From contig BAFH01000003.1 of assembly GCA_000296795.1 (NCBI GenBank), positions 558,401 to 622,400 of the forward strand: a DNA stretch of 64,000 nucleotides, in the 5' to 3' direction. Positions 27,981-36,159 of the stretch are shown here, one piece after another. The notes beneath the pieces are model-generated. The model searched no databases. It saw nothing but the letters and a program-made list of their open reading frames with translations, and was not told where the DNA came from. Position 1 is the first letter of the stretch. Every line of letters starts with the position of its first letter. Source of the stretch: Candidatus Jettenia caeni (lineage in GTDB: Bacteria > Planctomycetota > Brocadiia > Brocadiales > Brocadiaceae). The translations under genes were made by a program, and so were the position numbers.

Positions 27981-29666
27981 ATGAGTAATCAACCAAACAA
28001 AGTTATCTATTCCATGTTCAAGGTAAGCAAATATTATGATAAGAAGCCCGTGTTGAAGGATATTTCCCTTTCGTATTTTTACGGCGCAAAAATTGGTGTG
28101 CTGGGTTTAAATGGTTCAGGAAAGAGTTCTCTTTTGCGCATTCTTGCTGGAGTAGATAATGACTTTAACGGACAGGCAACCCTTTCCGCAGGCTACACAG
28201 TTGGATTTCTCGAACAAGAACCGTTCCTGGATGGAACAAAAACGGTGCGTGAGATTGTGGAGCAGGGTGTTCAGGAATTGGCAGACCTTCATAATGAGTA
28301 CAACCAGATTAACGAGCAATTTGCCAGGCCGATGTCAGATGAAGATATGAATAAGCTGATAGAACGGCAGGGGGAAGTGCAGGAAAAAATTGATTCACTG
28401 GGAGCGTGGGATTTGGATTCTCGTCTGGAAATGGCTATGGATGCCTTACGTTGCCCTGAAGGGAGCACACCGGTAAAGGTATTATCCGGAGGAGAACGAC
28501 GCCGTGTTGCACTTTGCCGGTTATTATTACAAAAGCCGGATATTCTGCTTTTAGACGAACCGACGAACCACCTTGATGCCGAATCAGTAGCCTGGTTAGA
28601 GCATCATTTGCAAAATTATGAGGGAACCGTAATTGCGGTAACCCATGATCGTTATTTTCTCGATAATGTAGCCGGTTGGATATTAGAGCTGGACCGGGGG
28701 TATGGAATTCCATGGAAGGGGAATTATACGTCGTGGCTTGAGCAAAAGCAAAAGAGATTGCAGCAGGAAGAAAAGCAGGAAACAGAACGACAGAAGACTT
28801 TACAGCGCGAGCTGGAATGGATCAGGATGACGCCGAAAGGCAGACATGCAAAATCAAAGGCGCGTATTAACTCTTATGAGGTACTTCTTGAACAACAAAA
28901 TGAAAAACGAATAAAGGAGTTAGAGATCTACATTCCACCCGGCCCAAGATTGGGTAATTTAGTTATTGAGGCAGACCGGATCTCCAAGGCATACGGGGAT
29001 TGTATTTTGGTGGAGGGGATGACGTTTTCTCTGCCGCGGGGAGGCATTATTGGAGTTATCGGCCCTAATGGTGCCGGGAAAACTACGCTATTCCGAATGA
29101 TAACTGGTCAGGAGAAACCGGATACCGGCACAATTCGAGTGGGAGAGTCGGTTAAGCTTGCGTACGTTGACCAGAGCCGGGAAACCCTCGATCCGAATAA
29201 GACCGTATGGGAGATAATTTCCGGAGGCCGGGATACCATCCGGCTTGGCAGCAGAGAGGTTAATTCCCGTGCTTATGTAGCGCGTTTTAATTTTTTTGGG
29301 GCAGACCAGCAAAAACTGGTGGGAGCCCTATCCGGGGGAGAACGGAACAGGGTACACCTTGCCTGCATGTTGAACGATGGCGCCAATGTGCTTCTGTTGG
29401 ACGAACCCACGAACGATCTTGATATAAACACTATGCGAGCCCTTGAAGACGCCCTGGAAAACTTCTCCGGCTGTGTCGTGGTAATTAGCCATGACCGATG
29501 GTTCCTGGATCGAATTGCTACCCACATTCTTGCTTTTGAGGGTGATAGTAAAGTTATCTGGTTTGAAGGAAATTATTCCGAATACGAGGCAGATCGAAAG
29601 AAACGTCTCGGCGCTGCAGGCGACCAACCTCATCGCATTAAATATCGACATTTGACAAGGGCTTAA
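27981..29666 (+). CDS. ettA: energy-dependent translational throttle protein EttA (ABC-F)
   Basis: 561 aa. Two ABC ATPase domains: Walker A GLNGSGKSS and signature LSGGERRRVALC in the first, GPNGAGKTT and LSGGERNRVHLA in the second. The linker rich in Lys/Arg/Glu (LEQKQKRLQQEEKQETERQK) and the length fit EttA rather than Uup or YheS. It binds the ribosomal E site and gates entry into elongation by ATP/ADP ratio. There are no transmembrane domains, so it is not a transporter. Confidence 0.95.
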   Translation: MSNQPNKVIYSMFKVSKYYDKKPVLKDISLSYFYGAKIGVLGLNGSGKSSLLRILAGVDNDFNGQATLSAGYTVGFLEQEPFLDGTKTVREIVEQGVQELADLHNEYNQINEQFARPMSDEDMNKLIERQGEVQEKIDSLGAWDLDSRLEMAMDALRCPEGSTPVKVLSGGERRRVALCRLLLQKPDILLLDEPTNHLDAESVAWLEHHLQNYEGTVIAVTHDRYFLDNVAGWILELDRGYGIPWKGNYTSWLEQKQKRLQQEEKQETERQKTLQRELEWIRMTPKGRHAKSKARINSYEVLLEQQNEKRIKELEIYIPPGPRLGNLVIEADRISKAYGDCILVEGMTFSLPRGGIIGVIGPNGAGKTTLFRMITGQEKPDTGTIRVGESVKLAYVDQSRETLDPNKTVWEIISGGRDTIRLGSREVNSRAYVARFNFFGADQQKLVGALSGGERNRVHLACMLNDGANVLLLDEPTNDLDINTMRALEDALENFSGCVVVISHDRWFLDRIATHILAFEGDSKVIWFEGNYSEYEADRKKRLGAAGDQPHRIKYRHLTRA

Positions 29667-29687
29667 TTAATAGAGAATAAAGATTTA

Positions 29688-30410
29688 TTATTTACTATTA
29701 GTTAGATTCTGAATTAACTGAAAAGCCTCATCTGCCGTGTTCACTAAATGGTAGATGTGCATATCTTCCGGATTTATAGCATTATTTTTTTTGTATATCT
29801 GATTTTCTATCCACTCTAAAAGCGGTGACCAATATTCTCTGTTTATTAAAATAATGGGAATTGGTTTGCTCTTTTTTGTTTGAACCAGGGTAATCAATTC
29901 AAAAAATTCATCGAGAGTTCCAAAGCCCCCTGGGAAAAAAATATAGACCTCTGAAGCAAATGACAACATTAATTTACGTATAAAAAAGTGATTAACTGCT
30001 ATAGATTCTATGACATATGGATTGGTCTTTTGCTCAACAGCTAATTGGATATTAATCCCGACAGATTTGCCGCCTGCATCATATGCGCCTCGATTGGCCG
30101 CTTCCATTACACCCGGGCCTCCACCCGTAATTACGGCAAAACCAGCCTTGGCCAATTTATATCCTAATTTTCTTGCCTCTTTATAAATTTCATCTTTAAA
30201 TCCGCGGCGAGCCGAACCAAATATACTGGCTGACAAAGGATAATTTCTTAGGAATTCATAGCCACTAACAAACTCACCTATAATCTTAAAAATTCGCCAG
30301 GATGAGGTTTCCTCAACATGGCCTTCTATAACTTTGTCTATTCGGTGGTCAGGGGTTATTGAAGCTTCTTTTGTCTTTCTTTTTGTTTTTTCCTTTTTTT
30401 TTGATGACAT
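29688..30410 (-). CDS. LOG-family (TIGR00730) nucleotide phosphoribohydrolase-like protein
   Basis: 240 aa. A Lys-rich N-terminal 45 residues precede the Rossmann-like domain with the two family signatures GGGPGVMEAANRGA and PGGFGTLDEFFE. LOG proteins cleave nucleoside monophosphates (cytokinin riboside-type) to base plus ribose 5-phosphate. In bacteria the role is often general nucleotide salvage or unknown. It is convergent with ettA, 21 bp apart. The family assignment is secure; the physiological substrate is not. Confidence 0.88.
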   Translation of the reverse strand: MSSKKKEKTKRKTKEASITPDHRIDKVIEGHVEETSSWRIFKIIGEFVSGYEFLRNYPLSASIFGSARRGFKDEIYKEARKLGYKLAKAGFAVITGGGPGVMEAANRGAYDAGGKSVGINIQLAVEQKTNPYVIESIAVNHFFIRKLMLSFASEVYIFFPGGFGTLDEFFELITLVQTKKSKPIPIILINREYWSPLLEWIENQIYKKNNAINPEDMHIYHLVNTADEAFQLIQNLTNSK

Positions 30411-30506
30411 AGATTGTTCTTCCTTTATTATTATGTGCCTTACATGAGTTCAAGAAAGTGTAACTGAGAAGGAATATAAAATTACGATATAATGTGTTCT
30501 ACATAG

Positions 30507-30573
30507 AGTATCCTCAGTATGAAACCGAACATACCGATTCAACCCCGAAGGGGTGAAATGATTATAGATTCTC
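30507..30573 (+). repeat. dispersed ACCCC-GAA-GGGGT repeat, copy A
   Basis: Includes TCAGTATGAAACCGAACATA then TTCAACCCCGAAGGGGTGAA and ATGATTATAGATTC. A close copy lies at 57946-58012 (TCTGTATGAAAACGAACATA, TTCAACCCCAAAGGGGTGGA). The ACCCC/GGGGT arms form a small hairpin. It is an intergenic interspersed element with no coding potential. Confidence 0.7.
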
Positions 30574-30770
30574 CAAAAATTATGAAAATACTGCTTTGTT
30601 TAAGGGAAAAATAAACATCAGGAAGGGAGCCGTTAATGAGAAGGGTAGTAAATATCGAAGGGAAAATCAAGGTAAAAAAGAGAAGTTCGTTTTGTATTTT
30701 CATACGCAATTTCCTAATCGGACAACACTAACCTTATTTACCTTTTTTCCATGAAAAGCGCATCAAAAAG

Positions 30771-30830
30771 TGTGACATGACACACTTAGGGTATGACATG
30801 TCACGCTTAAAGTGTGACATGACACGCTTT
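30771..30830 (+). repeat. three tandem 21-bp iteron-like repeats
   Basis: Units begin at 30771, 30792 and 30813: TGTGACATGACACACTTA, TATGACATGTCACGCTTA, TGTGACATGACACGCTTT, each followed by a 3-bp spacer. The exact 21-bp period is two helical turns, so the same face repeats. Each unit has a near-palindromic GTGACATG(A/T)CAC centre. This is the layout of a cooperative protein-binding site (operator, iteron or partition-like site). Confidence 0.75.
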
Positions 30831-30998
30831 TTGACTCATTCGTTTGAATGAATGCGTGGTCATTTATTTTTTTTATAGATATCTATTCCTAACTGTAATC
30901 ACAACATACTATGAATTTTCTTCATACACTCGCTTTATTTTAATTTCTGGTATCTGTATTGCCCTTAATTTTTTAATTTATGGGAAAATAGAAAGATA

Positions 30999-31157
30999 AT
31001 GACACTTACTGACATTATGGGTTTCCCGGTAGTCTATCTCTTTATTGTGGAAGCATCTGAGATAGAACGCCAGCTTTCCTGGGTTCCATTGCTGAATGCC
31101 GCACTACTCGTTTTTTTCATACTTTTTCAAAGAAGGAGGTGTAAAAATATGATATGA
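30999..31157 (+). CDS. possible small membrane peptide
   Basis: 52 codons: MTLTDIMGFPVVYLFIVEAS, then a hydrophobic stretch (WVPLLNAALLVFFILF) and a QRRRCK tail, which suggests a single-pass membrane peptide. The ribosome site is weak and no family is recognised, so it could be chance. Confidence 0.22.
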   Translation: MTLTDIMGFPVVYLFIVEASEIERQLSWVPLLNAALLVFFILFQRRRCKNMI

Positions 31158-31272
31158 AATACAATCAAGATTTCTTGTGGTAAAAGGTGCATGAAATGAA
31201 AAGTAGTATGTATCGGAGTTATATCTGGAATAATTATAAATGTTAACAATTTTTATAACGGAGAATAATATT

Positions 31273-32076
31273 ATGAGAATTGTTTCGAATTATTGGCGAG
31301 GTGCAACTGTTCTATTTGGAATTTTGTTTGCGCTTGTAGTTCTTGCGACTCCAACACTTGTACAAGGCAGAACTATACAACGGCCAATCCAGGATTTTGT
31401 AACTCAACAAGGAACCTTTTGCATTGATGATGGCGCGAGCGGATGTTTGCTCTTCGTTCCTCCCGACCCCAACTTCATTGGCTGGTCAAATGATTTTGAT
31501 AAAGATAACGACGGCGTTCAGGATAAGGCAGCTCTATTCACAGGGATAGATTATGCAGGTTTGGTAGATGCCTATCCTGATGGAAAAGAACCTAAAATAA
31601 CGGGAACTGTCACCGAGCGCAGATTAAAAGATGGTCGTGCAGAAGTTACTGTGTTACTCCATACAAAAAATGCGAATGTATGGGTAGTCGAATTAGATCT
31701 CGCAGGAGATGTTTCTGATCAGATTGCGAATAAAGCTACCCTGTTTGGCCACCGGCCTGTTGATGTACTTAACGGCGAGGGGCAGGCTTTAGCCGATACA
31801 TTCCTGCATGTTGTCTTCATCAACACTGCACCGGGTGCTCCCCTGCCGGACTTGATCCGGTTCGTAGTCGGAGCTACTGAGCCTGGGCAGGAGTTGAAAT
31901 TCCTTTCCTTCAGCGCGCATGCACAAGGTCCATTGACCACAGAATTTGGTGTCCCTGAGGGTACCCCGGGCAAATGTACGGTTATACAAACTGGTCTTTT
32001 CATGACGCAGGGGCAAGGTCTTATTCCGGATTCCTTTCCCGCAGAGGATATAAATCTTAATGTAATAGGACACTGA
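31273..32076 (+). CDS. secreted hypothetical protein
   Basis: 267 aa from the ATG at 31273 (GGAG 10 bp upstream); an in-frame start at 31240 is less likely. A signal peptide (about 1-32, ending LVQGRT) is followed by a mature domain with a DFDKDNDGVQDKA loop of the type-3 thrombospondin/dockerin calcium-binding kind and Pro/Gly-rich beta segments. Two cysteines (CIDDGASGC) near the mature N-terminus could form a disulfide, and another Cys is near the C-terminus. No family recognised. It is a single gene in an accessory region. Confidence 0.65.
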   Translation: MRIVSNYWRGATVLFGILFALVVLATPTLVQGRTIQRPIQDFVTQQGTFCIDDGASGCLLFVPPDPNFIGWSNDFDKDNDGVQDKAALFTGIDYAGLVDAYPDGKEPKITGTVTERRLKDGRAEVTVLLHTKNANVWVVELDLAGDVSDQIANKATLFGHRPVDVLNGEGQALADTFLHVVFINTAPGAPLPDLIRFVVGATEPGQELKFLSFSAHAQGPLTTEFGVPEGTPGKCTVIQTGLFMTQGQGLIPDSFPAEDINLNVIGH

Positions 32077-32085
32077 ATAGTAGCT

Positions 32086-32196
32086 ACTTCAGTCTTGTAG
32101 GTTGGAGTTGAGGAACGAAGCCCATCGGTTCCTTAAATGCTATGAGCGGTTGATGTTTGTTTTGCTCATGCTCGACCCCACCGACAAGACTGAAGT
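32086..32196. repeat. 111-bp element with 13-bp terminal inverted repeats
   Basis: ACTTCAGTCTTGT (32086-32098) and its perfect reverse complement ACAAGACTGAAGT (32184-32196) bound about 85 bp; pairing continues imperfectly inward (GGTTGGAGTTGAG against CTCGACCCCACC). It could be a MITE-like element or a large transcription-terminating hairpin after the secreted-protein gene. Confidence 0.6.
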
Positions 32197-32365
32197 GTTT
32201 AAGAAACTTGTTTATAGTGAAATAAATCAGGTTTCCGAGATTTGAGTACCAGTTTTAAAAGCCTTGAGATACGAAATGCAATTTGTATGATAATAAGGGA
32301 GGTGATGAAATATGAGCAAATGAGATAAAAACGGACCTTTTATAAAATAGAAAGGGGGTGAAAAT

Positions 32366-32482
32366 ATGTGCCAAGTTTGCGGATGTACGCCATGTAATAA
32401 ATGTGGCAAGCCTATTGAGAATGGCGTTTGCAGTGGATGTGGCAAAGAATCTGGTAATTGTACCTGTAAAAGGAAAGAATAA
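32366..32482 (+). CDS. 38-aa nine-cysteine metal-binding miniprotein
   Basis: MCQVCGCTPCNKCGKPIENG followed by VCSGCGKESGNCTCKRKE. Nine cysteines, arranged as CxxCxC, CxxC, CxxC and CxC, suggest one or two zinc or Fe-S sites of the rubredoxin/zinc-ribbon-knuckle kind. A strong ribosome site (AAAGGGGGTG) ends 5 bp before the ATG. I recognise very similar short proteins in other anaerobes, so it is probably real and conserved despite its size. The function is unknown. The surrounding gap (32197-32798) holds nothing else convincing. Confidence 0.8.
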   Translation: MCQVCGCTPCNKCGKPIENGVCSGCGKESGNCTCKRKE

Positions 32483-32798
32483 CTCTGGCGAAAAAAAGAT
32501 AGGTCACTATCGATAGTTAAAAAGAATGATAACCAGGGCATATTACTAAGGGGAGTATGTAATAGCTTGCACCGATCAATTGTAAAACAGTAAAATAAAT
32601 CTGTAATTAAGCTTCTTTCTCAGATGAAACGAGAACTTAGGTATCAAATGTTATAAACTATTATATGCTTCCCTTGGCAATCCTTGTAATAATGGTTCAC
32701 CAATTATCCATAACGGATAAGCAACCCTTTGGGTGATCCACATTCGTTCGGTCGTGTTAATGAAATGTTAGATCATATTAAAGAAGAAAGGGAAATCT

Positions 32799-33059
32799 AT
32801 GAGAGTAGCCGTCTATGATACCTATGTCGTAAAGAAAAACGGGGTGACAATGCATTTTGATATTATCGTTCCAGGGGATCAGCCCCATGAAAAGGTCCTT
32901 CAATATGGTCATGAATACCTAAAAAGAGTGGGACAAGAGGGACAACCACTTACAACGAAAGAATGTCGCTTCTGTCATACGGAAGAGGCATCAGAGGATG
33001 TTGAAAAGGCCATTAAAGAGAGCGGTTATTACATTTACAAAATGGAAGGATGTAATTGA
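32799..33059 (+). CDS. DUF2024 family protein
   Basis: 86 aa. MRVAVYDTYVVKKNGVTMHF, DIIVPGD and the conserved ECRFCHTE segment identify DUF2024. The CRFCH is part of the family pattern, not a haem site (no signal peptide). The RBS GAAGAAAGG is upstream. Function unknown. The gene is followed 34 bp later by an aldo/keto reductase. Confidence 0.88.
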   Translation: MRVAVYDTYVVKKNGVTMHFDIIVPGDQPHEKVLQYGHEYLKRVGQEGQPLTTKECRFCHTEEASEDVEKAIKESGYYIYKMEGCN

Positions 33060-33093
33060 GAAACACCCCATCCGATTTTAATGAGAGGCTAAC

Positions 33094-33945
33094 ATGGAAT
33101 TCAAGAAGCTGACAGATAGTATTACAATATCCGTTATAGGTCTTGGGACATGGACTATTGGTGGAGGGGATGAGGCAGATACCACGTATGATAAAGAAGA
33201 TATTTCTGCAATAAAAACTGCAATCAAACTTGGAATAACACATATTGACATCGCTGAATCGTATGCCGAAGGCCATACAGAAGAACTGGTTGGAAGGGCA
33301 ATCGGTGGTTTTGATAGAAAAAGTCTATTTATCACTTCGAAAGTTTCACCGGAGCATTTAAGCTGCGATGATCTCCTTGCTTCTGCAAAAGGAAGTCTGA
33401 GAAGATTAAATACGGATTATATTGATTTATATCTGATTCATGCACCAAATCCGGACATCCCCATACAGGAAACCATGAAGGCAATGGATTCTTTAGTTGA
33501 ACAGAAACTGATTCGGTGTATGGGGGTAAGCAATTTTTCGGTTGAACAAATAAAAGAAGCTCAGAAATATACCAAGAATAAAATCGTTGCTAATCAAATT
33601 GAATACAACCTGCTTGTGAGAGATAAAGGTAGAGTTACGGAAAATATGGAATCTAAAATAATTCCCTATTGCCAGGAAAATAATATTCTCATTATCGCAT
33701 GGAGACCCCTTGCAAAAGGTGAGCTTGCAAAACCCGGTTTAAGGATTTTAGATGAACTGGTTAAAAAATATAACAGGACGCAGTCTCAAATTGCGATAAA
33801 TTGGTTAATTTCCAAGAGGGGGATTGTTACCATAACGAAATCAACAAAACTTGAACACCTTAAGGAAAACCTGGGTGCGATCGGCTGGAAATTACAGCAA
33901 GAAGATATTGAACGATTAAATAACGAATTTATAACTTCAAGCTAA
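33094..33945 (+). CDS. aldo/keto reductase
   Basis: 283 aa (beta/alpha)8-barrel NAD(P)H-dependent oxidoreductase. Signatures: LGLGTWTIGGG-like opening (IGLGTWTIGGG), ITHIDIAESYAEGHTEELVG with the catalytic Tyr and Asp, the Lys in FITSKVSP, DLYLIHAPNPDIP with the catalytic His, and MGVSNFSVEQI. The substrate is unknown; it probably reduces aldehydes or ketones. The reading frame of a decayed cytochrome gene begins directly after its stop. Confidence 0.92.
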   Translation: MEFKKLTDSITISVIGLGTWTIGGGDEADTTYDKEDISAIKTAIKLGITHIDIAESYAEGHTEELVGRAIGGFDRKSLFITSKVSPEHLSCDDLLASAKGSLRRLNTDYIDLYLIHAPNPDIPIQETMKAMDSLVEQKLIRCMGVSNFSVEQIKEAQKYTKNKIVANQIEYNLLVRDKGRVTENMESKIIPYCQENNILIIAWRPLAKGELAKPGLRILDELVKKYNRTQSQIAINWLISKRGIVTITKSTKLEHLKENLGAIGWKLQQEDIERLNNEFITSS

Positions 33946-34239
33946 CACTCGGCTTAAAAATTGGCTAAAAAAGCAGAAGGGCACGACATGGATCAAGTAT
34001 GATGGGTCCTGATTATACTCACTGGCATGGCATGTACGAGGTGGCAAAGCACTATTATTATGCAGGTTTTACCTGCCATAATTAAGGCCGCTGCCCAAAA
34101 GAGTGATGAGATAAAGACAAAATACGAACAAAAAATTGAGGAATTGTTGCAACAGGAAGAATATTTGTGGATGAAGGGTCTTCCTGAAGAAGAAATAAAA
34201 GTATTAAAGTCTGCATACGAAAATTGTTATAATGAATAA
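33946..34239 (+). pseudogene. C-terminal remnant of an octahaem hydroxylamine-oxidoreductase-like cytochrome
   Basis: Three frame segments joined by shifts read like the C-terminus of HAO-type octahaem cytochromes. They are LGLKLAKKAEGHDMDQV (33949-33999), then MMGPDYTHWHGMYEVAKHYY in another frame (33999-34058), then LPAIIKAAAQKSDEIKTKYE onward to ENCYNE stop at 34239, back in the first frame. The PDYTHWHGMYEV segment is the hallmark; its Tyr is the residue that cross-links to haem in trimeric HAO. At least two frameshifts and no upstream haem-binding part make it non-functional. It is the most specific pointer to an ammonium-oxidising or anammox relative. Confidence 0.7.
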
Positions 34240-34448
34240 ACAGGTTTTAACCGTATGATTCTATAAATATGAGTGCTTTTTATCCCATTACTCTTTGTGG
34301 TAATCTATGATTCCGATCAGGCTAGTTTGAGCAAAAGAAGGAGTATTGCCAAATGTTTGGAACAAAGTGGTGGAAGGGAAAGTTATCATTATTGATAATC
34401 AATTGAATATTGAAAGTAAAAAGGATTTAAGAAAGGGGGATGATCAGG
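34240..34448. other. intergenic region before the hemerythrin cluster
   Basis: About 200 bp, AT-rich, with a short TTATCATTATTGATAA dyad at about 34383-34398 that could be an operator or weak hairpin. No gene was seen. Confidence 0.3.
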
Positions 34449-34931
34449 ATGGTAAAACTAGATCCCATTGCAGAATTCAGGGAAGACCACAGAAAGGTAA
34501 GGGACGGATTGCTTGAATTAATGGAAGCCTTGCAATCAAAGGATGTCGTCAGGGCAAGGACAATTCTTGGCAAGATAAACGTAGTTGTCGGTCCACATTT
34601 TCGATATGAAGAAGAGACCCTTTATCCCGCACTCCGTGTACTGTTGGGTGAATATGTAGACCAGTTACTCAAGGAGCATGATGGTGTAATAGCTACTGCA
34701 CGTTCTTGTGCCGAGCTGTTAAAGAGGGATCGCCTGACAGATGAAGAGGCAAAGCAGGCCGTTTCGGCGGCAAGAGCACTCCTGATCCATGTCTCAAACT
34801 GTGACGGTCTGTCGATACTTTCTGAAAGATTAAATAAAAAAGAAATAGATACTTTAAGCGAGAAACTTACTACCGCGAGAAAGGCGGGTGTACCTTTATT
34901 AGATTGGGCTGATACTATAAGAAACAAATAA
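34449..34931 (+). CDS. hemerythrin HHE-domain protein
   Basis: 160 aa from the ATG at 34449, which is well spaced from GAAAGGGGG; an ATG at 34440 sits too close to it. Four-helix hemerythrin cation-binding pattern: FREDHRKVRDGL, GPHFRYEEETLYPAL and LLKEHDGVIAT supply the His/Glu ligands for a di-iron site. The later LIHVSNCDGLSILSERL segment replaces the usual HxxxE helix with HVSNCDG, as in several HHE proteins. It may bind O2, NO or iron. The DsrE-like gene follows 5 bp later. Confidence 0.85.
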   Translation: MVKLDPIAEFREDHRKVRDGLLELMEALQSKDVVRARTILGKINVVVGPHFRYEEETLYPALRVLLGEYVDQLLKEHDGVIATARSCAELLKRDRLTDEEAKQAVSAARALLIHVSNCDGLSILSERLNKKEIDTLSEKLTTARKAGVPLLDWADTIRNK

Positions 34932-34936
34932 AATAC

Positions 34937-35350
34937 ATGGAAACAGATAAGAAAGGTTTGTCGATAATATTTCATAGCGGTTCTTACGACCGCATGTATC
35001 ACGGGTTTTCCATTGTCCTTGTAGCCCTGGCATTAGGCAGAGAGGTAAGATGTTTTTTTACCTATTGGGCATTACAATATCTGGTAAAGGGAAAATCCGT
35101 GTTCCAACTTAATGAAGAGGGACAGATTCACAGGAAACTATTAGAAGATCATATGAAAAAAGGCCATATTCAGGAAATATCTGAAATTTTAACCCAAGCG
35201 AAGGCTATGGGCGCGAAGTTTTATGTCTGCACCAATTCTATGGGCTTGTTAAATATATCCCGGGACGAACTTGTAAATGAGGTTGATAAGAGTATGGGGT
35301 TGACCACATTTCTTGCGGAGACTGGCCATGATCAAATTTTATTTATCTAA
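34937..35350 (+). CDS. DsrE/DsrF-like family protein
   Basis: 137 aa. IIFHSGSYDRMYHGFSIVLV, then ALALGREVRCFFTYWAL and AKAMGAKFYVCTNSMGLL show the DsrE fold with a cysteine (YVCTNS) at the site used for sulfane-sulfur or peroxide chemistry in some members. It lies between two hemerythrin-like genes with short spacers, so it is probably part of one operon for redox or reactive-nitrogen stress (inference). No partner DsrF/DsrH is present. Confidence 0.85.
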   Translation: METDKKGLSIIFHSGSYDRMYHGFSIVLVALALGREVRCFFTYWALQYLVKGKSVFQLNEEGQIHRKLLEDHMKKGHIQEISEILTQAKAMGAKFYVCTNSMGLLNISRDELVNEVDKSMGLTTFLAETGHDQILFI

Positions 35351-35364
35351 TAAGGAGATCAAGG

Positions 35365-35928
35365 ATGACGAGCAACAACCCAATCCAGATGCTTGAGGGC
35401 GAACATCTTATTATTGCCAAAGTGATCAGCGTAGTTCCAGTGCTGGCAGACCGGCTGGAAGCGGGCCAGGTAGTGGACTTGAAAACGCTTCATGGAGTAA
35501 TTGAATTCCTGCAAACCTTCGCCGATAAATGTCATCACGACAAAGAAGAGGATTTGCTATTCCCAGCTTTGGTTAATAAGGGTATCTCAAAACAAGGCTG
35601 CCCCATAGGAATGCTGACGGCCGAGCACAAGCGCGGCCGGGTGCTCGTTAAAGAATTGGCCGATGCGGCAGATACCTACCAAAGCGGTGATCCCGATGCC
35701 AAAAAGGCGGTGGTAAAGAGCCTGAGAGAGCTTGCCGCGCTATATCCCAATCACATTTGGAAGGAAGATTATCTACTGTTTCCGCTAACTAACAAGGTAC
35801 TAAGTCTGGAGGAGCAGCAAGCCTTGTATCGGCAATTTGAACAGGTGTGGGAACGGGTGGGCCTGGATGTGCATCACCACCTGGAACAGTTTGCCGAAGG
35901 GCTTTCCGAAAGTACTCAAGTTTGTTAA
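35365..35928 (+). CDS. hemerythrin HHE-domain protein, second copy
   Basis: 187 aa with an AAGGAG ribosome site. Di-iron ligands are visible in MLEGEHLIIAKVI, FADKCHHDKEEDLLFPAL, GMLTAEHKRGR and YPNHIWKEDYLLFPL, the full five-helix pattern. It is more canonical than the first copy. It resembles DUF-type hemerythrins of strict anaerobes that protect against O2 or NO. Codon use looks somewhat more GC-rich than the gene two upstream, which may mean a separate origin. Confidence 0.87.
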   Translation: MTSNNPIQMLEGEHLIIAKVISVVPVLADRLEAGQVVDLKTLHGVIEFLQTFADKCHHDKEEDLLFPALVNKGISKQGCPIGMLTAEHKRGRVLVKELADAADTYQSGDPDAKKAVVKSLRELAALYPNHIWKEDYLLFPLTNKVLSLEEQQALYRQFEQVWERVGLDVHHHLEQFAEGLSESTQVC

Positions 35929-35931
35929 AAA

Positions 35932-36087
35932 TTAAGCGGCAAGTTTTTTCTTAAGCCTTTTAGATTTGATTTTGAAATAGCCATCAGCAAGTTTTTCGTT
36001 CTTTGGTAATGCACCTATCGAAGAGAATTCAAGCGGAGATAAAGTGATAAACCAAGAGTAAATATTAGTCGCAAAGTATTAAATAAT
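35932..36087 (-). pseudogene. C-terminal coding remnant, unidentified
   Basis: A minus-strand frame of about 51 codons without a start ends LEFSSIGALPKNEKLADGYF then KIKSKRLKKKLAA and stop. The composition is protein-like with a basic tail. It probably represents the tail of a lost gene, possibly of a mobile element. The identity is unknown. The rest of this gap (to 36159) is AT-rich. Confidence 0.3.
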
Positions 36088-36159
36088 CAGAAGTTGTGCC
36101 TGACCCTACTTACGACTTAAAAATATTTTCTTACAAACGTTTTTCAGCAAAATAATGTT

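Larger units (their letters stand above)
30411..31272. other. 860-bp region without a secure gene
   Basis: Holds the dispersed repeat at 30507, a 31-codon frame at 30636-30731 that has a good ribosome site (GGAAGGGAG) but ends early, three tandem 21-bp repeats at 30771, and a 52-codon hydrophobic frame at 30999-31157. Overall it looks like accessory or decayed DNA. Confidence 0.4.

Noticed and set aside
30771-30830. CRISPR array
   Set aside because: Only three 21-bp units with 3-bp gaps and no unique spacers; no cas genes in the window.
32799-33059. CRFCH in the DUF2024 protein looks like a c-type haem motif
   Set aside because: The protein has no signal peptide and the motif belongs to the normal DUF2024 pattern.
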